This document shows positions 27,075 to 35,660 of a stretch of 64,000 nucleotides of DNA, one piece after another. The notes beneath the pieces were generated by a model. It did not search any database. It was not told the origin of the DNA and worked only from the letters and a program-made list of their open reading frames with translations. How positions within the stretch are numbered: position 1 is the first letter of the stretch; each line of letters starts with the position of its first letter. Location: the NCBI GenBank assembly GCA_018003015.1, contig JAGNEZ010000029.1, positions 1 to 64,000 of the forward strand, read 5' to 3'. The stretch is from Phycisphaerae bacterium. Lineage in GTDB: Bacteria > Planctomycetota > Phycisphaerae > UBA1845 > PWPN01. The translations under genes and the position numbers were made by a program.

Positions 27075-27370
27075 TGCCCGACCGCGCAGCTCGGGCACCC
27101 GCGACCGCAGCTTGCCCGGGCTCCCGCCTCGGCTGCCGCCCCCCATCCCGCCAGTAAGGGGGGAAGCGGAGTTTCGGACCACCGCCTTGCCGAGACCAGC
27201 CCTTCGCCATCCATAGCGATGGGCCACCATGGCCAACGCCGGGAGTCGGGTCGAGGCTCGACTCAAGACGCTGCTCAGGACGCGCCCAGGAACAACCTCC
27301 GCGTGGCATCCTCCCGGCGCGACCTGGGCGATCGAGACGGCCGCGTCGGACCGTACCTTCGCGAACTCGC
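27075..27370. other. Convergent intergenic stretch with a weak GC hairpin
   Basis: CCCCCC (27139-27144) and GGGGGG (27158-27163) could form a hairpin after glgP, but no T-run follows. I see no credible gene in the remaining sequence. Confidence 0.45.
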
Positions 27371-28324
27371 TCACTGAGTGGACGTCGGCGCGGGGGGCTT
27401 GGGCTTCACTTCGATGATGCCGGCGGGCGGCGGCGGTGGGGTGCTTGTCGAGCTGGACTTCGGCTGGCTCACGATCTCGCCTGGCGAATGCCGCGTCTTC
27501 TCGTCGGTCAACTGGGCAATCCGCCGATACGCGAAATCCAGATTGCTCTTGTTCGATCGCTCGTTCTCTACGACTTCCTGGTACATCGCCAGGGCGTTCT
27601 CGCGCTCGTGCAGCCGGTAATCGAGGAGCACGGCCAGCTGGAACCGGACCGGGTGCTGGATACTCGGGTTCCACAGCAGGGCCTTGCGGTACCACTCCGC
27701 GGCGATGGTGTTGTCCTTCTCCTCGAAGTACTCCTTGTGGATCTCAGCGATGTAGAAGGCGGCATCAGCAACCTTGTCACTGCTGGGGTAGTTGTCCACC
27801 ACTTCATTGAACTTGGCCAGCGCCAGCTTCATCGTCCGCTGGTTGTACAGACCCGGGATCTCGGATCCGCCTTTCTTCATCAGGGCCCGGCCCTCGTTGA
27901 ACAGCTTGTCGGCCTCAGCGATCGACTGCGTAGGCTTGAGTTCGCTCGCCGGCGCCTCGGTGTCACTGATGTAACGGTACGGCTTCACGTACTTGAGATC
28001 ATTCAGTTCGGTGCGAGCCCACGCCTCCTTCACCGCATTGCCGTTCTCGTTGTAGTAGTTGGCGAGCGCTCTGAGCAACCGGGCATACATGGTGCGGTGA
28101 AGGATCATCTCCTCAACCAGGTCCAGCTCCGTGCGGCCCGCGGTCTTGATGTCGGGGACCTGAATGCCCGCGGGCGTCTCTAGATCCGTGGTCGGGCCGG
28201 CGACCTTGGTGCGCTCGGGACCCGCGATCTCATCCGTCTTGCAGCCGCCGGCCAGGACCGCACCCAACACGATACCAAGCCCGACGATCATCCGACGATT
28301 GAACCTATCCGTCAGCGTCCTCAT
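27371..28324 (-). CDS. TPR-like lipoprotein
   Basis: Product of 317 residues. The signal segment RRMIVGLGIVLGAVLAGGC ends in an LAGGC lipobox (Cys at about 28), predicting lipid attachment and envelope location. The body is helical with TPR-like repeats in MKLALAKFNEVVDNYPSSDKVADAAFYIAEIHKEYFEEKDN and the following AAEWYRKALLWNP and ALAMYQEVVENE segments. The C-terminus is Ser/Pro-rich. The pattern recalls BamD/YbgF-like scaffold proteins, but no partner is evident. AGGAGG nine bases before ATG 28324 sets the start. It is downstream of ispD on the same strand (115 bp). Confidence 0.82.
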   Translation of the reverse strand: MRTLTDRFNRRMIVGLGIVLGAVLAGGCKTDEIAGPERTKVAGPTTDLETPAGIQVPDIKTAGRTELDLVEEMILHRTMYARLLRALANYYNENGNAVKEAWARTELNDLKYVKPYRYISDTEAPASELKPTQSIAEADKLFNEGRALMKKGGSEIPGLYNQRTMKLALAKFNEVVDNYPSSDKVADAAFYIAEIHKEYFEEKDNTIAAEWYRKALLWNPSIQHPVRFQLAVLLDYRLHERENALAMYQEVVENERSNKSNLDFAYRRIAQLTDEKTRHSPGEIVSQPKSSSTSTPPPPPAGIIEVKPKPPAPTSTQ

Positions 28325-28439
28325 TGCGTCAGCCTCCTGCGACGACGAACCAGCGCGATCATCCTGAAACACACGTCCCTGGCAACGTTAGGTCAGCCAA
28401 GCGTAAGCGAGAAAGGCCGGAATCGTCAAGCTTCAGCGG

Positions 28440-29177
28440 CTACCATTGGGCCTCCTCGAAGGCGCCCAGCGGTCCCTTCGGCCGTCCTTTCGGGCGGTTC
28501 TTGACGATGGACTGGGCGAGGGCGATGTCGCCCGGAGCGGTGACTTTCAGGTTGCTGAAATCAGACTCGACGATTTGGACGGGATGGCCCAAACGTTCGA
28601 CCAACTGGGCGTCATCGGTGGGCTCGCCCTCGAACTCGCCGCGTCTGGCGTAAGCCTGCTCGATCAGATCGCGCTTGAATACCTGCGGCGTCTGAGCCTC
28701 CCACAGCCCTTCGCGGGAGATCGTCTCGTCAACCACCAGGCTTTCGCCTGCCCGCTTGATCGTCCCGCGCAGCGGGGCGGCCAGGATCGCGGCGTTCGTT
28801 TTCCCCGCCTCGGCAAAAACGCGGTCAATCATCTCCTGGCTCACGCACGGGCGGGCAGCATCGTGGATGGCCACGAACTCGGCCTCGGGAATCACCGCCG
28901 CCAAACCGTTGGCTACCGAGTCGCAACGCAGCGGCCCGCCGGTGACCGGTTTGACACCCATGAAGCCCAGATTGGCCCCGAACTTCTCTTTGATGTGCTC
29001 CGCGTCCTCGGGAGCAATGACCAACAAAGTCTGACACACGTCTTCACGGTTGACGAACTGCTCCACGGAGCGGAGGAACATCGGCCGACCGTCGAGCTTG
29101 GCCAGAATCTTCTTCTCCTTGCCGCCAAACCGGGTGCTCTTGCCCGCGGCCACAATGATGACTGCCATCTTGCCCAT
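28440..29177 (-). CDS. ispD: 2-C-methyl-D-erythritol 4-phosphate cytidylyltransferase
   Basis: Product of 245 residues. VIIVAAGKSTRFGGKEKKIL is the CTP-binding loop with its basic residues; LRCDSVANGL, HDAARPCVS, TIKRAGE and WEAQTPQVFKRDLI follow in canonical order, and DDAQLVERLG lies near the end. It makes CDP-methylerythritol in the MEP isoprenoid pathway, supplying the polyprenyl synthase at 4906. It is not fused to IspF. Two ATGs three codons apart are possible; the first has AAGGAG at long spacing. Confidence 0.94.
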   Translation of the reverse strand: MGKMAVIIVAAGKSTRFGGKEKKILAKLDGRPMFLRSVEQFVNREDVCQTLLVIAPEDAEHIKEKFGANLGFMGVKPVTGGPLRCDSVANGLAAVIPEAEFVAIHDAARPCVSQEMIDRVFAEAGKTNAAILAAPLRGTIKRAGESLVVDETISREGLWEAQTPQVFKRDLIEQAYARRGEFEGEPTDDAQLVERLGHPVQIVESDFSNLKVTAPGDIALAQSIVKNRPKGRPKGPLGAFEEAQW

Positions 29178-29429
29178 GGCTGACGATCGCTCCTTCTGGG
29201 TGCTCGAATTCGCCCGCCGGCCGTCGTCGGCGAGGAGGACGTGCTGGCGGTTGTCGCCGCGCCGAGTAATATGACCACGCGGCGTAAGAGTACTCTAGAG
29301 CGGGCCCCGGGCGCGGTCAAGAAAACCCGGCATGGCGGCAGGCAATGCCGACCCATGAAGGGCAAACTGGAAGTGGAATAAGGCCCAGGCCGTGCCGCGC
29401 GGCCGGCCTCCGCAGGGAGACGTCCAAGG

Positions 29430-30566
29430 ATGCTCACTTTCGAGGTGAGGCAGGCCGATCCGGGCGGGCGGGCACGCTGCGCGACGGTGACAACGCCGCA
29501 CGGCCAGATCCGTACCCCGGCGTTCATGCCGGTAGGAACGCGGGCCACAGTCAAAGGCCTCTGGCCCCAGCAGGTGCGCGACAGCGGCGCGGATATCCTG
29601 CTCGCCAACACTTATCACCTGCTTCAGCGGCCGGGAGCAGAACTGGTCGAACAGCTCGGCGGGCTGCACAAGTTCATGGCCTGGAACGGCCCCATCCTGA
29701 CCGACAGCGGCGGCTATCAGGTCTTCTCGCTGGCCGACCTGAACAAGGTCACCGATGAAGGCGTGACCTTCCGTTCCCACATCGACGGCCAGACGATCCA
29801 CATGGACCCGCTCTCGGCCACCCGGATCCAGAACCAGCTCGGCGCCGACATCATCATGGCATTCGACCAGTGTCCGCCGGGCGACGCCGACCGAGCCACC
29901 GCCCAGGCGGCGGTCGACCGGACCATCCGCTGGGCCGGGCGATGCCGCTCCGCCCACCAACGCTCCGACCAGGCCCTGTTCGGGATCGTGCAGGGAGGTG
30001 TCTACTGTGACCTGCGGCTGGCGTGCGCCCACAGGCTGATCGAGATGGACTTCCCTGGTTACGCAGTGGGAGGATTGTCGGTCGGTGAGACCCACGAGCA
30101 GATGGTCGCGGTCCTACGCGAGGTCGTGCCGGCCTTGCCTCCCGACCGGCCACGATACCTGATGGGCGTGGGCATGCCTCGGGACATCCTCGCGGCGGTT
30201 CAGGCCGGTATCGATATGTTTGACTGCGTTCTGCCGACGCGAAACGGACGCAATGGCTCCGCGTTTACCGGGGACGGGACACTGAGACTGCGAAACGAGA
30301 AGCACCGCCTCGATCCAGGACCACTTGAGGAGAACTGCCCCTGCCCCACCTGCCGGCAGTTCAGCCGGGGGTACATCCGGCATCTATTCCTCGTGGGAGA
30401 GATGATGGGGCCGATTCTGGTCTCGGTCCACAATCTGTGGTTCTACCAGCGGTTTATGGCCCGGCTGAGAGACTTGATTCCAGATGGGGATTACGCGACG
30501 ATGCTGGCCGAATTCCCCGTGGCCGGCGAGCCCGGCCGGGCGGATTCACGAATCAACACGGATTGA
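29430..30566 (+). CDS. tgt: tRNA-guanine transglycosylase (queuine tRNA-ribosyltransferase)
   Basis: Product of 378 residues. LANTYHLLQRPG, ILTDSGGYQVFSL (catalytic Asp), GIVQGGVY, GGLSVGE and FDCVLPTRNGRNG (nucleophile Asp) are canonical. The zinc ligands appear in CPCPTCRQFSRGYIRHLF. It exchanges guanine-34 for preQ1 in GUN-anticodon tRNAs. It is followed immediately by yajC, the order known from many bacteria (queA-tgt-yajC-secD-secF), but here secDF does not follow. GGGAG precedes the ATG. Confidence 0.95.
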   Translation: MLTFEVRQADPGGRARCATVTTPHGQIRTPAFMPVGTRATVKGLWPQQVRDSGADILLANTYHLLQRPGAELVEQLGGLHKFMAWNGPILTDSGGYQVFSLADLNKVTDEGVTFRSHIDGQTIHMDPLSATRIQNQLGADIIMAFDQCPPGDADRATAQAAVDRTIRWAGRCRSAHQRSDQALFGIVQGGVYCDLRLACAHRLIEMDFPGYAVGGLSVGETHEQMVAVLREVVPALPPDRPRYLMGVGMPRDILAAVQAGIDMFDCVLPTRNGRNGSAFTGDGTLRLRNEKHRLDPGPLEENCPCPTCRQFSRGYIRHLFLVGEMMGPILVSVHNLWFYQRFMARLRDLIPDGDYATMLAEFPVAGEPGRADSRINTD

Positions 30567-30575
30567 GTGACGCAT

Positions 30576-30884
30576 ATGATGCTTCCCATTCTGGCTCAGG
30601 ACGCCGGCAACTTCCTCTGGATCGGCCTCATCCTGATGTTGGTGGTCTTCTACGGAGTCATGCTCTCCGGCAGCCGAAAAGACAAGAAGGCTCGCCAGGA
30701 AATGCTCGCCGGGCTACGCAAGAACGATCGGGTCATGACCATCGGAGGTATCATCGGCTCTGTCGTGTCCGTGACCGATAATGAGGTAACACTGAAGGTT
30801 GACGAATCGGCCAACGTCAAGATAACCGTCGTTCGCAGCGCCATCCAGAAAGTGCTGGTCGAGGACGAGAAGCCGAGCCTGTAG
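30576..30884 (+). CDS. yajC: Preprotein translocase accessory subunit YajC
   Basis: Product of 102 residues. A single membrane helix (about 13-30, FLWIGLILMLVVFYGVML) is followed by the charged linker GSRKDKKARQEMLAGLRKNDRVMTIGGIIGSVVSV, the typical YajC signature, and a small beta domain. It associates with SecDF in Sec export. It begins 9 bp after the tgt stop and may be translationally coupled; a GTG at 30567 directly after the stop codon is an alternative start. No SD is visible. A GC hairpin with one mismatch at 31013-31037, followed by TTTT, may end the transcript. Confidence 0.92.
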   Translation: MMLPILAQDAGNFLWIGLILMLVVFYGVMLSGSRKDKKARQEMLAGLRKNDRVMTIGGIIGSVVSVTDNEVTLKVDESANVKITVVRSAIQKVLVEDEKPSL

Positions 30885-31003
30885 ACGCACCCACTGTCTC
30901 GGAACCGGGCGCCGCGCGGCCGGACCAGAACCCCGATGCGATCAGTCCCCTTGTTCGCAACGCCCGGTAGGGCCGGTAGGGGACGAATCCTCCCCTCTGG
31001 CTC

Positions 31004-31291
31004 TCAGGCTCGGGGGCCGGGCCCTTCGCCCGACCCCTGGCGTTTTGGCCCCGGCGTGGGCGGAACATAGGGAATGAATGGCTGGCCTTCCGGTGGCAGC
31101 GTCATTCGGTCGGTTCCCGGCAGGTCGGCCGCCGGCTCCCCCGGCGTCGACAGGGGGCCTCGCGACCAACAACAAGCCTGCATCAGGACAGCCGGGGCGT
31201 AGTGCTGGAGCAGCGCCCGCTGGCATTCCGTACTCCTGGTCTCCAGGTAGCGTTCCCAGAGCAGGTTGGCATCATCCGCGTATCGGTACAT
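31004..31291 (-). CDS. Short ORF with a sigma-28-like N-terminal fragment; possibly a gene remnant
   Basis: Product of 95 residues. The first 40 residues, with LWERYLETRSTECQRALLQHY (residues 9-29), resemble the N-terminal region 1.2/2.1 helix of FliA/WhiG-type sigma factors (L-W-x-x-Y-x-x-T-x-x-x-x-x-R-x-x-L-x-x-x-Y-x-P). After APAVLMQA the similarity stops and a Pro/Gly-rich tail follows to the stop; the rest of a sigma factor is not found in the other frames nearby. It may be a truncated sigma gene or a small protein that kept this helix. GGAGG touches the ATG, and a GTG 10 codons upstream is an alternative start. Confidence 0.4.
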   Translation of the reverse strand: MYRYADDANLLWERYLETRSTECQRALLQHYAPAVLMQACCWSRGPLSTPGEPAADLPGTDRMTLPPEGQPFIPYVPPTPGPKRQGSGEGPGPRA

Positions 31292-31447
31292 CCTCCACCC
31301 CTTGTCCGAGGCGTTGTCCACGGATATCGCTCTTGCGATCCTCTGTGACGAACATATCGACTACCCTCGGACAATCCGCGAGACCGTAAGTACCCGAGAT
31401 TGCGGCCGATCCGCCTGGCTCCACCCCGGGGCTGAACACAGGGCAGC

Positions 31448-31476
31448 TTGACAGGAACCTTGGTGTCCCGGATTAT
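31448..31476 (+). promoter_or_regulatory. Candidate promoter for the FG-GAP/RTX/protease series
   Basis: A perfect TTGACA (31448-31453) is followed after 17 bp by GATTAT (31471-31476); the better TATACT (31474-31479) is 20 bp away. A leader of about 100 nt would precede the lipoprotein gene at 31582. Confidence 0.45.
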
Positions 31477-31581
31477 ACTCGCGGGGCGAGGCAGGCTGGT
31501 GTCGGCCGCGCCTAACTGGAGTATTCGCCGATCTCTCGGCGGGCTCCCCTTTGGATTTAACTCATGCTGGAGCATGGAGTT

Positions 31582-34500
31582 ATGAGAAGCACGCGCAAGT
31601 GGCGACCGGGTCTGGGTATTCTCGCGGTGTCCGTGGCCACCCTGTTGCCACTCCTGCTCGGCCAGGGCTGTCCGGACATCGCCGATCTCAGCAGTGCCAT
31701 CACCGGCAACATCTCCGGGAGCCTCACCGGAACGACCACTCTCATCGTGCACTCGCCGTCCGTGGCCCAGACGGTTCGGATCGGCGATGCCTTGACCATG
31801 GTCTACGACGTGAGTAGCTCCGCCTCGAACGTGGTCGCCTTCTACGACCGCGACGGCGTTGCCGGCAGCGGCGACGAGGTGGTTTTTGCCACCTCCCTCG
31901 CCGCCGGCACGGGCAAGGTGGTGACGCTGCAGACCGGCACCCTGGCGGCGGGCACGCTGCGCGTGGGCATCCGGGCGACCATCGGCCTGCAGACCCTGAC
32001 CGCGTATGCCCCCGGCGTCGTGACCCTGCAGGCCGGCGTGGCCGTGACTTGGGTCTCCCCGGCCGCTCCGGTCAGTCTCGCCGCGGGCGCCAGCCTTCCA
32101 ATAGAGTTTGATGCTGGCACAACCCAGTTCCAGTATCGGCTGTTCTACGACCGCGATACCACCGTCAATTCCAACGAGACAACCATCCACCAGGCAACGG
32201 TCAACGGTTCCTCGACCGTGGAAAGGACCTTCAACACCGCCTCGCTCACCACCGGCGTCTATAACATCGGCGTGGTCGTCACCCCGGCCACGGGTTCACC
32301 GATCGCGAGCTACAATCCCGCGACGCTGACCGTGACGACCGGCGTCTACATGGAGATCCTTTCGCCTACCGTCGGCCTGGTCGTGCAGCCGGGCGAGTTC
32401 GTCCAGGTCCTCGTGGCCGCTAACGACCCGTCGAATCCAACCGCCAGCGTACGCACCTTCTACGATCCCGATACCACCTTCGGCAACGGCAACGAGACCA
32501 CCATCGCGACCTTCCCCGCATCCGTCGGCGGCACGAACTGGAATACCACCGGCGTGATCACCGGCGAGTATTACGTCGGCGCCGAGCTGCTCAACGGCCA
32601 GAGCCCTCCGTTGACCCGGTACAGTGCCGGCGTCGTTCAGGTCGGCAGCGGCGGCGGCGGCACGGGCGAGGCGTCACTCTCCGTGACCTCTCCCCTGACC
32701 GCCGCGAGCATCCTGGAAGGTAATACCTACCGGATCAACTGGACAACCAACCTGCGACGCAGCGAAGGCACGGTCCGGGTCTTCCGCGAGCCGGACGCCG
32801 ACAACGACGGTGAGCCCGATGGCGAGGCGACTCGAGTGACCATCGTCGATGGCCTCGAAGCCCTGACCCAGTTCGTGGACTTCAAGACCACCGGCGCGAT
32901 CGGCAAGTTCTTCATCGGGGCGACCTTGACACCGGTGACCGGCGACCCCGTGACCGACTACGCCCCGGGCACCTTGACCGTTGTGCCGAAGACCTTCTGG
33001 GTGGGCGACTTCGCCACCAAGCGGGACAACACCGGCAACGTGGTGCCCCAAACCGGCTTCGCCCGCGGGGCCATCTTCCGAGGCCATAACTTCGGTGACA
33101 ACCTGGGCAGCGCCCTGCTCGCCGCCGACGACTACGACGGCGATGGCCGTAATGAGATCATCATGGGCGCTCAGTTCGGCAAGCCGTTCTTCGCCCGCGC
33201 CGAGGGACGAGGAGCCGGCGAGGCATACCTGATCTACGGCCAGGCGGCGCGGTATTCGGGTCACTACTACGCCAATAGCGTCGGACTGGGAGCCACGACC
33301 ACCACCGACGCAGCTCTCCCCGGCACCATCCTGACAGGCGTCGTGCCCAACCCTTACGCCGGCGACGATCTCGTCAACGTGAGCCTCGCTCGGGCCGGTT
33401 CCTCGATTCCGTATACTGTCGAAGGCGGCGTCGCCCAGCCGTACGCCACCGAAGGCCTTCGGTCGATCACCTTGATTCCCGACCAGGATGGTGACAACCG
33501 TCAAGAACTCGTCTTCGGCTTCCCGTACTGCAACTCGTTCAGCTTGAGCAACCAGGTGGTCGATGGGATTCATCCCGCGCCCCTGCCCGCGTTGGGCCGG
33601 TTGGAAAACAACGGGCACTTCCTGCGCGGCGGTGTGATCACCCTGTCCAGCCGGAACTCGCTGCTCGCCAACCGCCGGGCCGTCAGCCGCCATTTTGACC
33701 GCGTCATTCAACTCGACGAGGTCGGCCAGGTGTTCGAGGATATGGGTGTCGATCCCGGCTGGGGTAATCCGCCTTCGGTGGCCGACGTCTGCCCCAACTT
33801 CCCCAACACCACCCTCGACGGAACCGAGGAGACGATCGTGTTCCCGTGCGAAGGCTTCTTCCAGAGCACGGAAGGGACCATCAGTCCGCCACGGTTGGCG
33901 ACATCACTCGCCGCAGGCGGCCTGGTCATCGCCCCGGAGACGACCTACTGCATGGGCGGAGAGGTGGTCAATCTCTCCCAGATCGACCCGCCACCCGGAC
34001 CCAGCGAGCTCGGCTTCATCGGCGGCCGCCAAGTGGCAGGACCGAACGGCACCGACCAGTGCACGCCGAACGTCAACCTCGGCCCAATCTTCGGAGAATG
34101 GCCACTGTTCGGTACCATGGCCGTTCTGGGTACGGGTTTCTACAGCACCGGGGTCACCCACGACACCCGGGTCATGTCCCCGCCCCGAGAGCCCTACGGA
34201 TGCCGGATCCTCGGTCAGACCACCAGCCAGTGCCCCGACCCCGCCGCCTGCTTGTCCACCGCCAACCGCTTCGGACACAGCGTGTCAACTTCCGGCGACT
34301 TCCTGCTGGTCGGAGCCCCGCTGCGTACCGCCCTTCGCGCCGAGACACCGTCGCTGCCGACGGCGACGCGCGAGCAGGCCGGCGAAGTCTATATGCTCCA
34401 ACTGAAGCGACCGGGGGCGCCCGACAACCAGTACCTCTGGACCACCCCGGCTCACGGCGACAATGAGACGGTTCCCGCGCCCCATAACTACATCATCGGC

Positions 34501-35595
34501 GACCTCGGCTACGTTCGCGCCGAGGTCCTCGATAGCCGCCGCTACGACAAGCCCGGCGATGTGGACTTCGAGATATCCAACCCCATCCGCATCATCGGAG
34601 CCTCCGCCGGCGACCAAGTGGGCGACGTGACCGGCTTGGCAGACATCAACAACGACGGTGTCGATGATGTCGCCGTCGGTGCGCCGGGCGCGGCCAGGAT
34701 GCCCAACGAGACCTTCCCGCGTGGGGCGGTCTATGTCCTGTACCGCCGCCAGCCCGAGATCGAGGCGGACTACCTGCTCGAAGACTTGGCCCGCGATCCC
34801 GCCTCAGACCCGCAACGCCTCAACGGCCTGATGATCATCGGCCAGCCGGGCGAGAACATCGGACGGTCGCTGGCCGGTGGCGGCGATCTCAACGACGATT
34901 ACAACAAAGATGGGTACGCCGACCTGCTGATTGGCAGCCCCGACGCCTTCACCGCCGGCGGCGCCCAGTCGGGCGAGGTGTTCATCCTGTTCGGCGGCCG
35001 CAACCTGCTCAACCCGGCCGGCGGCATCACCCTCGGCGACCTCCGGGACGCCGGTTACGGCATGCTCCTCACCGGGGCGGGCACCGGACATCACGCCGGC
35101 ATCACCGTGGCGAACGCCGGCGATTTCAACGGCGACGGCACCCCCGATATCCTCATCGCTGCACCGGATGCCAGCCCGTCGTTTACGTTCACTCCCGGCG
35201 GCGACGGCACCTACGCCGCCGCCGGTACCGCCCACGGGGTCGACCTGGACGGCAACGGTGTGGCCGACGACCGCAACCTCGACGGCGACCCCGATGACCT
35301 CACCGGCGCCGGCGTTGTCTACGTGGTCTTTGGCGGCACCCACCTGACCGGGACGATCTCCTTGGGCCAGATCGGGAGCGACAATCTGCCCGGCGTCATG
35401 TTCGTCGGCAGCAACGGCGGCGACGCCTTGGGCGGCGGCCTCACTCAAAACGGCCTCCTGTCCAAGGGCGTTGCGTCCGCGGGCGATCTCGACGGCGACG
35501 GCCGAGCCGATCTCCTGATGAGCTCGATTCTGGCCTCACCCGAGGGTAAGACGGCCGCCGGTGAGGTATACTTGATCTACGGCTTCAAGCCCTGA
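31582..35595 (+). CDS. Very large exported FG-GAP (integrin-alpha-like) repeat protein
   Basis: Product of 1337 residues. The leader (hydrophobic about 9-24) ends in LLLGQGC, a possible lipobox, so it may be lipid-anchored. Residues 30-480 contain about four beta-sandwich repeats of ~100 residues with recurring FYDRDG/FYDPDT and S-Y-x-P-x-x-L-T-V motifs. At least six Ca-binding-like FG-GAP cores follow: DYDGDGRNEIIMG (about 516), DQDGDNRQELVFG (about 634), DINNDGVDDVAVG (about 1022), DYNKDGYADLLIG (about 1105), DFNGDGTPDILIA (about 1182) and DLDGDGRADLLMS (about 1303). This suggests a beta-propeller adhesin or carbohydrate-binding surface protein. No C-terminal anchor is seen. A GGAG nine bases upstream favours ATG 31582 over one six codons earlier. 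Confidence 0.85.
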   Translation: MRSTRKWRPGLGILAVSVATLLPLLLGQGCPDIADLSSAITGNISGSLTGTTTLIVHSPSVAQTVRIGDALTMVYDVSSSASNVVAFYDRDGVAGSGDEVVFATSLAAGTGKVVTLQTGTLAAGTLRVGIRATIGLQTLTAYAPGVVTLQAGVAVTWVSPAAPVSLAAGASLPIEFDAGTTQFQYRLFYDRDTTVNSNETTIHQATVNGSSTVERTFNTASLTTGVYNIGVVVTPATGSPIASYNPATLTVTTGVYMEILSPTVGLVVQPGEFVQVLVAANDPSNPTASVRTFYDPDTTFGNGNETTIATFPASVGGTNWNTTGVITGEYYVGAELLNGQSPPLTRYSAGVVQVGSGGGGTGEASLSVTSPLTAASILEGNTYRINWTTNLRRSEGTVRVFREPDADNDGEPDGEATRVTIVDGLEALTQFVDFKTTGAIGKFFIGATLTPVTGDPVTDYAPGTLTVVPKTFWVGDFATKRDNTGNVVPQTGFARGAIFRGHNFGDNLGSALLAADDYDGDGRNEIIMGAQFGKPFFARAEGRGAGEAYLIYGQAARYSGHYYANSVGLGATTTTDAALPGTILTGVVPNPYAGDDLVNVSLARAGSSIPYTVEGGVAQPYATEGLRSITLIPDQDGDNRQELVFGFPYCNSFSLSNQVVDGIHPAPLPALGRLENNGHFLRGGVITLSSRNSLLANRRAVSRHFDRVIQLDEVGQVFEDMGVDPGWGNPPSVADVCPNFPNTTLDGTEETIVFPCEGFFQSTEGTISPPRLATSLAAGGLVIAPETTYCMGGEVVNLSQIDPPPGPSELGFIGGRQVAGPNGTDQCTPNVNLGPIFGEWPLFGTMAVLGTGFYSTGVTHDTRVMSPPREPYGCRILGQTTSQCPDPAACLSTANRFGHSVSTSGDFLLVGAPLRTALRAETPSLPTATREQAGEVYMLQLKRPGAPDNQYLWTTPAHGDNETVPAPHNYIIGDLGYVRAEVLDSRRYDKPGDVDFEISNPIRIIGASAGDQVGDVTGLADINNDGVDDVAVGAPGAARMPNETFPRGAVYVLYRRQPEIEADYLLEDLARDPASDPQRLNGLMIIGQPGENIGRSLAGGGDLNDDYNKDGYADLLIGSPDAFTAGGAQSGEVFILFGGRNLLNPAGGITLGDLRDAGYGMLLTGAGTGHHAGITVANAGDFNGDGTPDILIAAPDASPSFTFTPGGDGTYAAAGTAHGVDLDGNGVADDRNLDGDPDDLTGAGVVYVVFGGTHLTGTISLGQIGSDNLPGVMFVGSNGGDALGGGLTQNGLLSKGVASAGDLDGDGRADLLMSSILASPEGKTAAGEVYLIYGFKP

Positions 35596-35660
35596 TCCTT
35601 GTGAGGTGGATGGTCATGGTGTTTGCCCGAAACTTGGTCGTCCCTGCGGAGGGCGTCGGT

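Noticed and set aside
32674-33711. Minus-strand frame of 345 codons within the FG-GAP gene
   Set aside because: It is the complement of Asp/Gly-rich coding repeats, and the plus-strand gene has a signal peptide and domain order.
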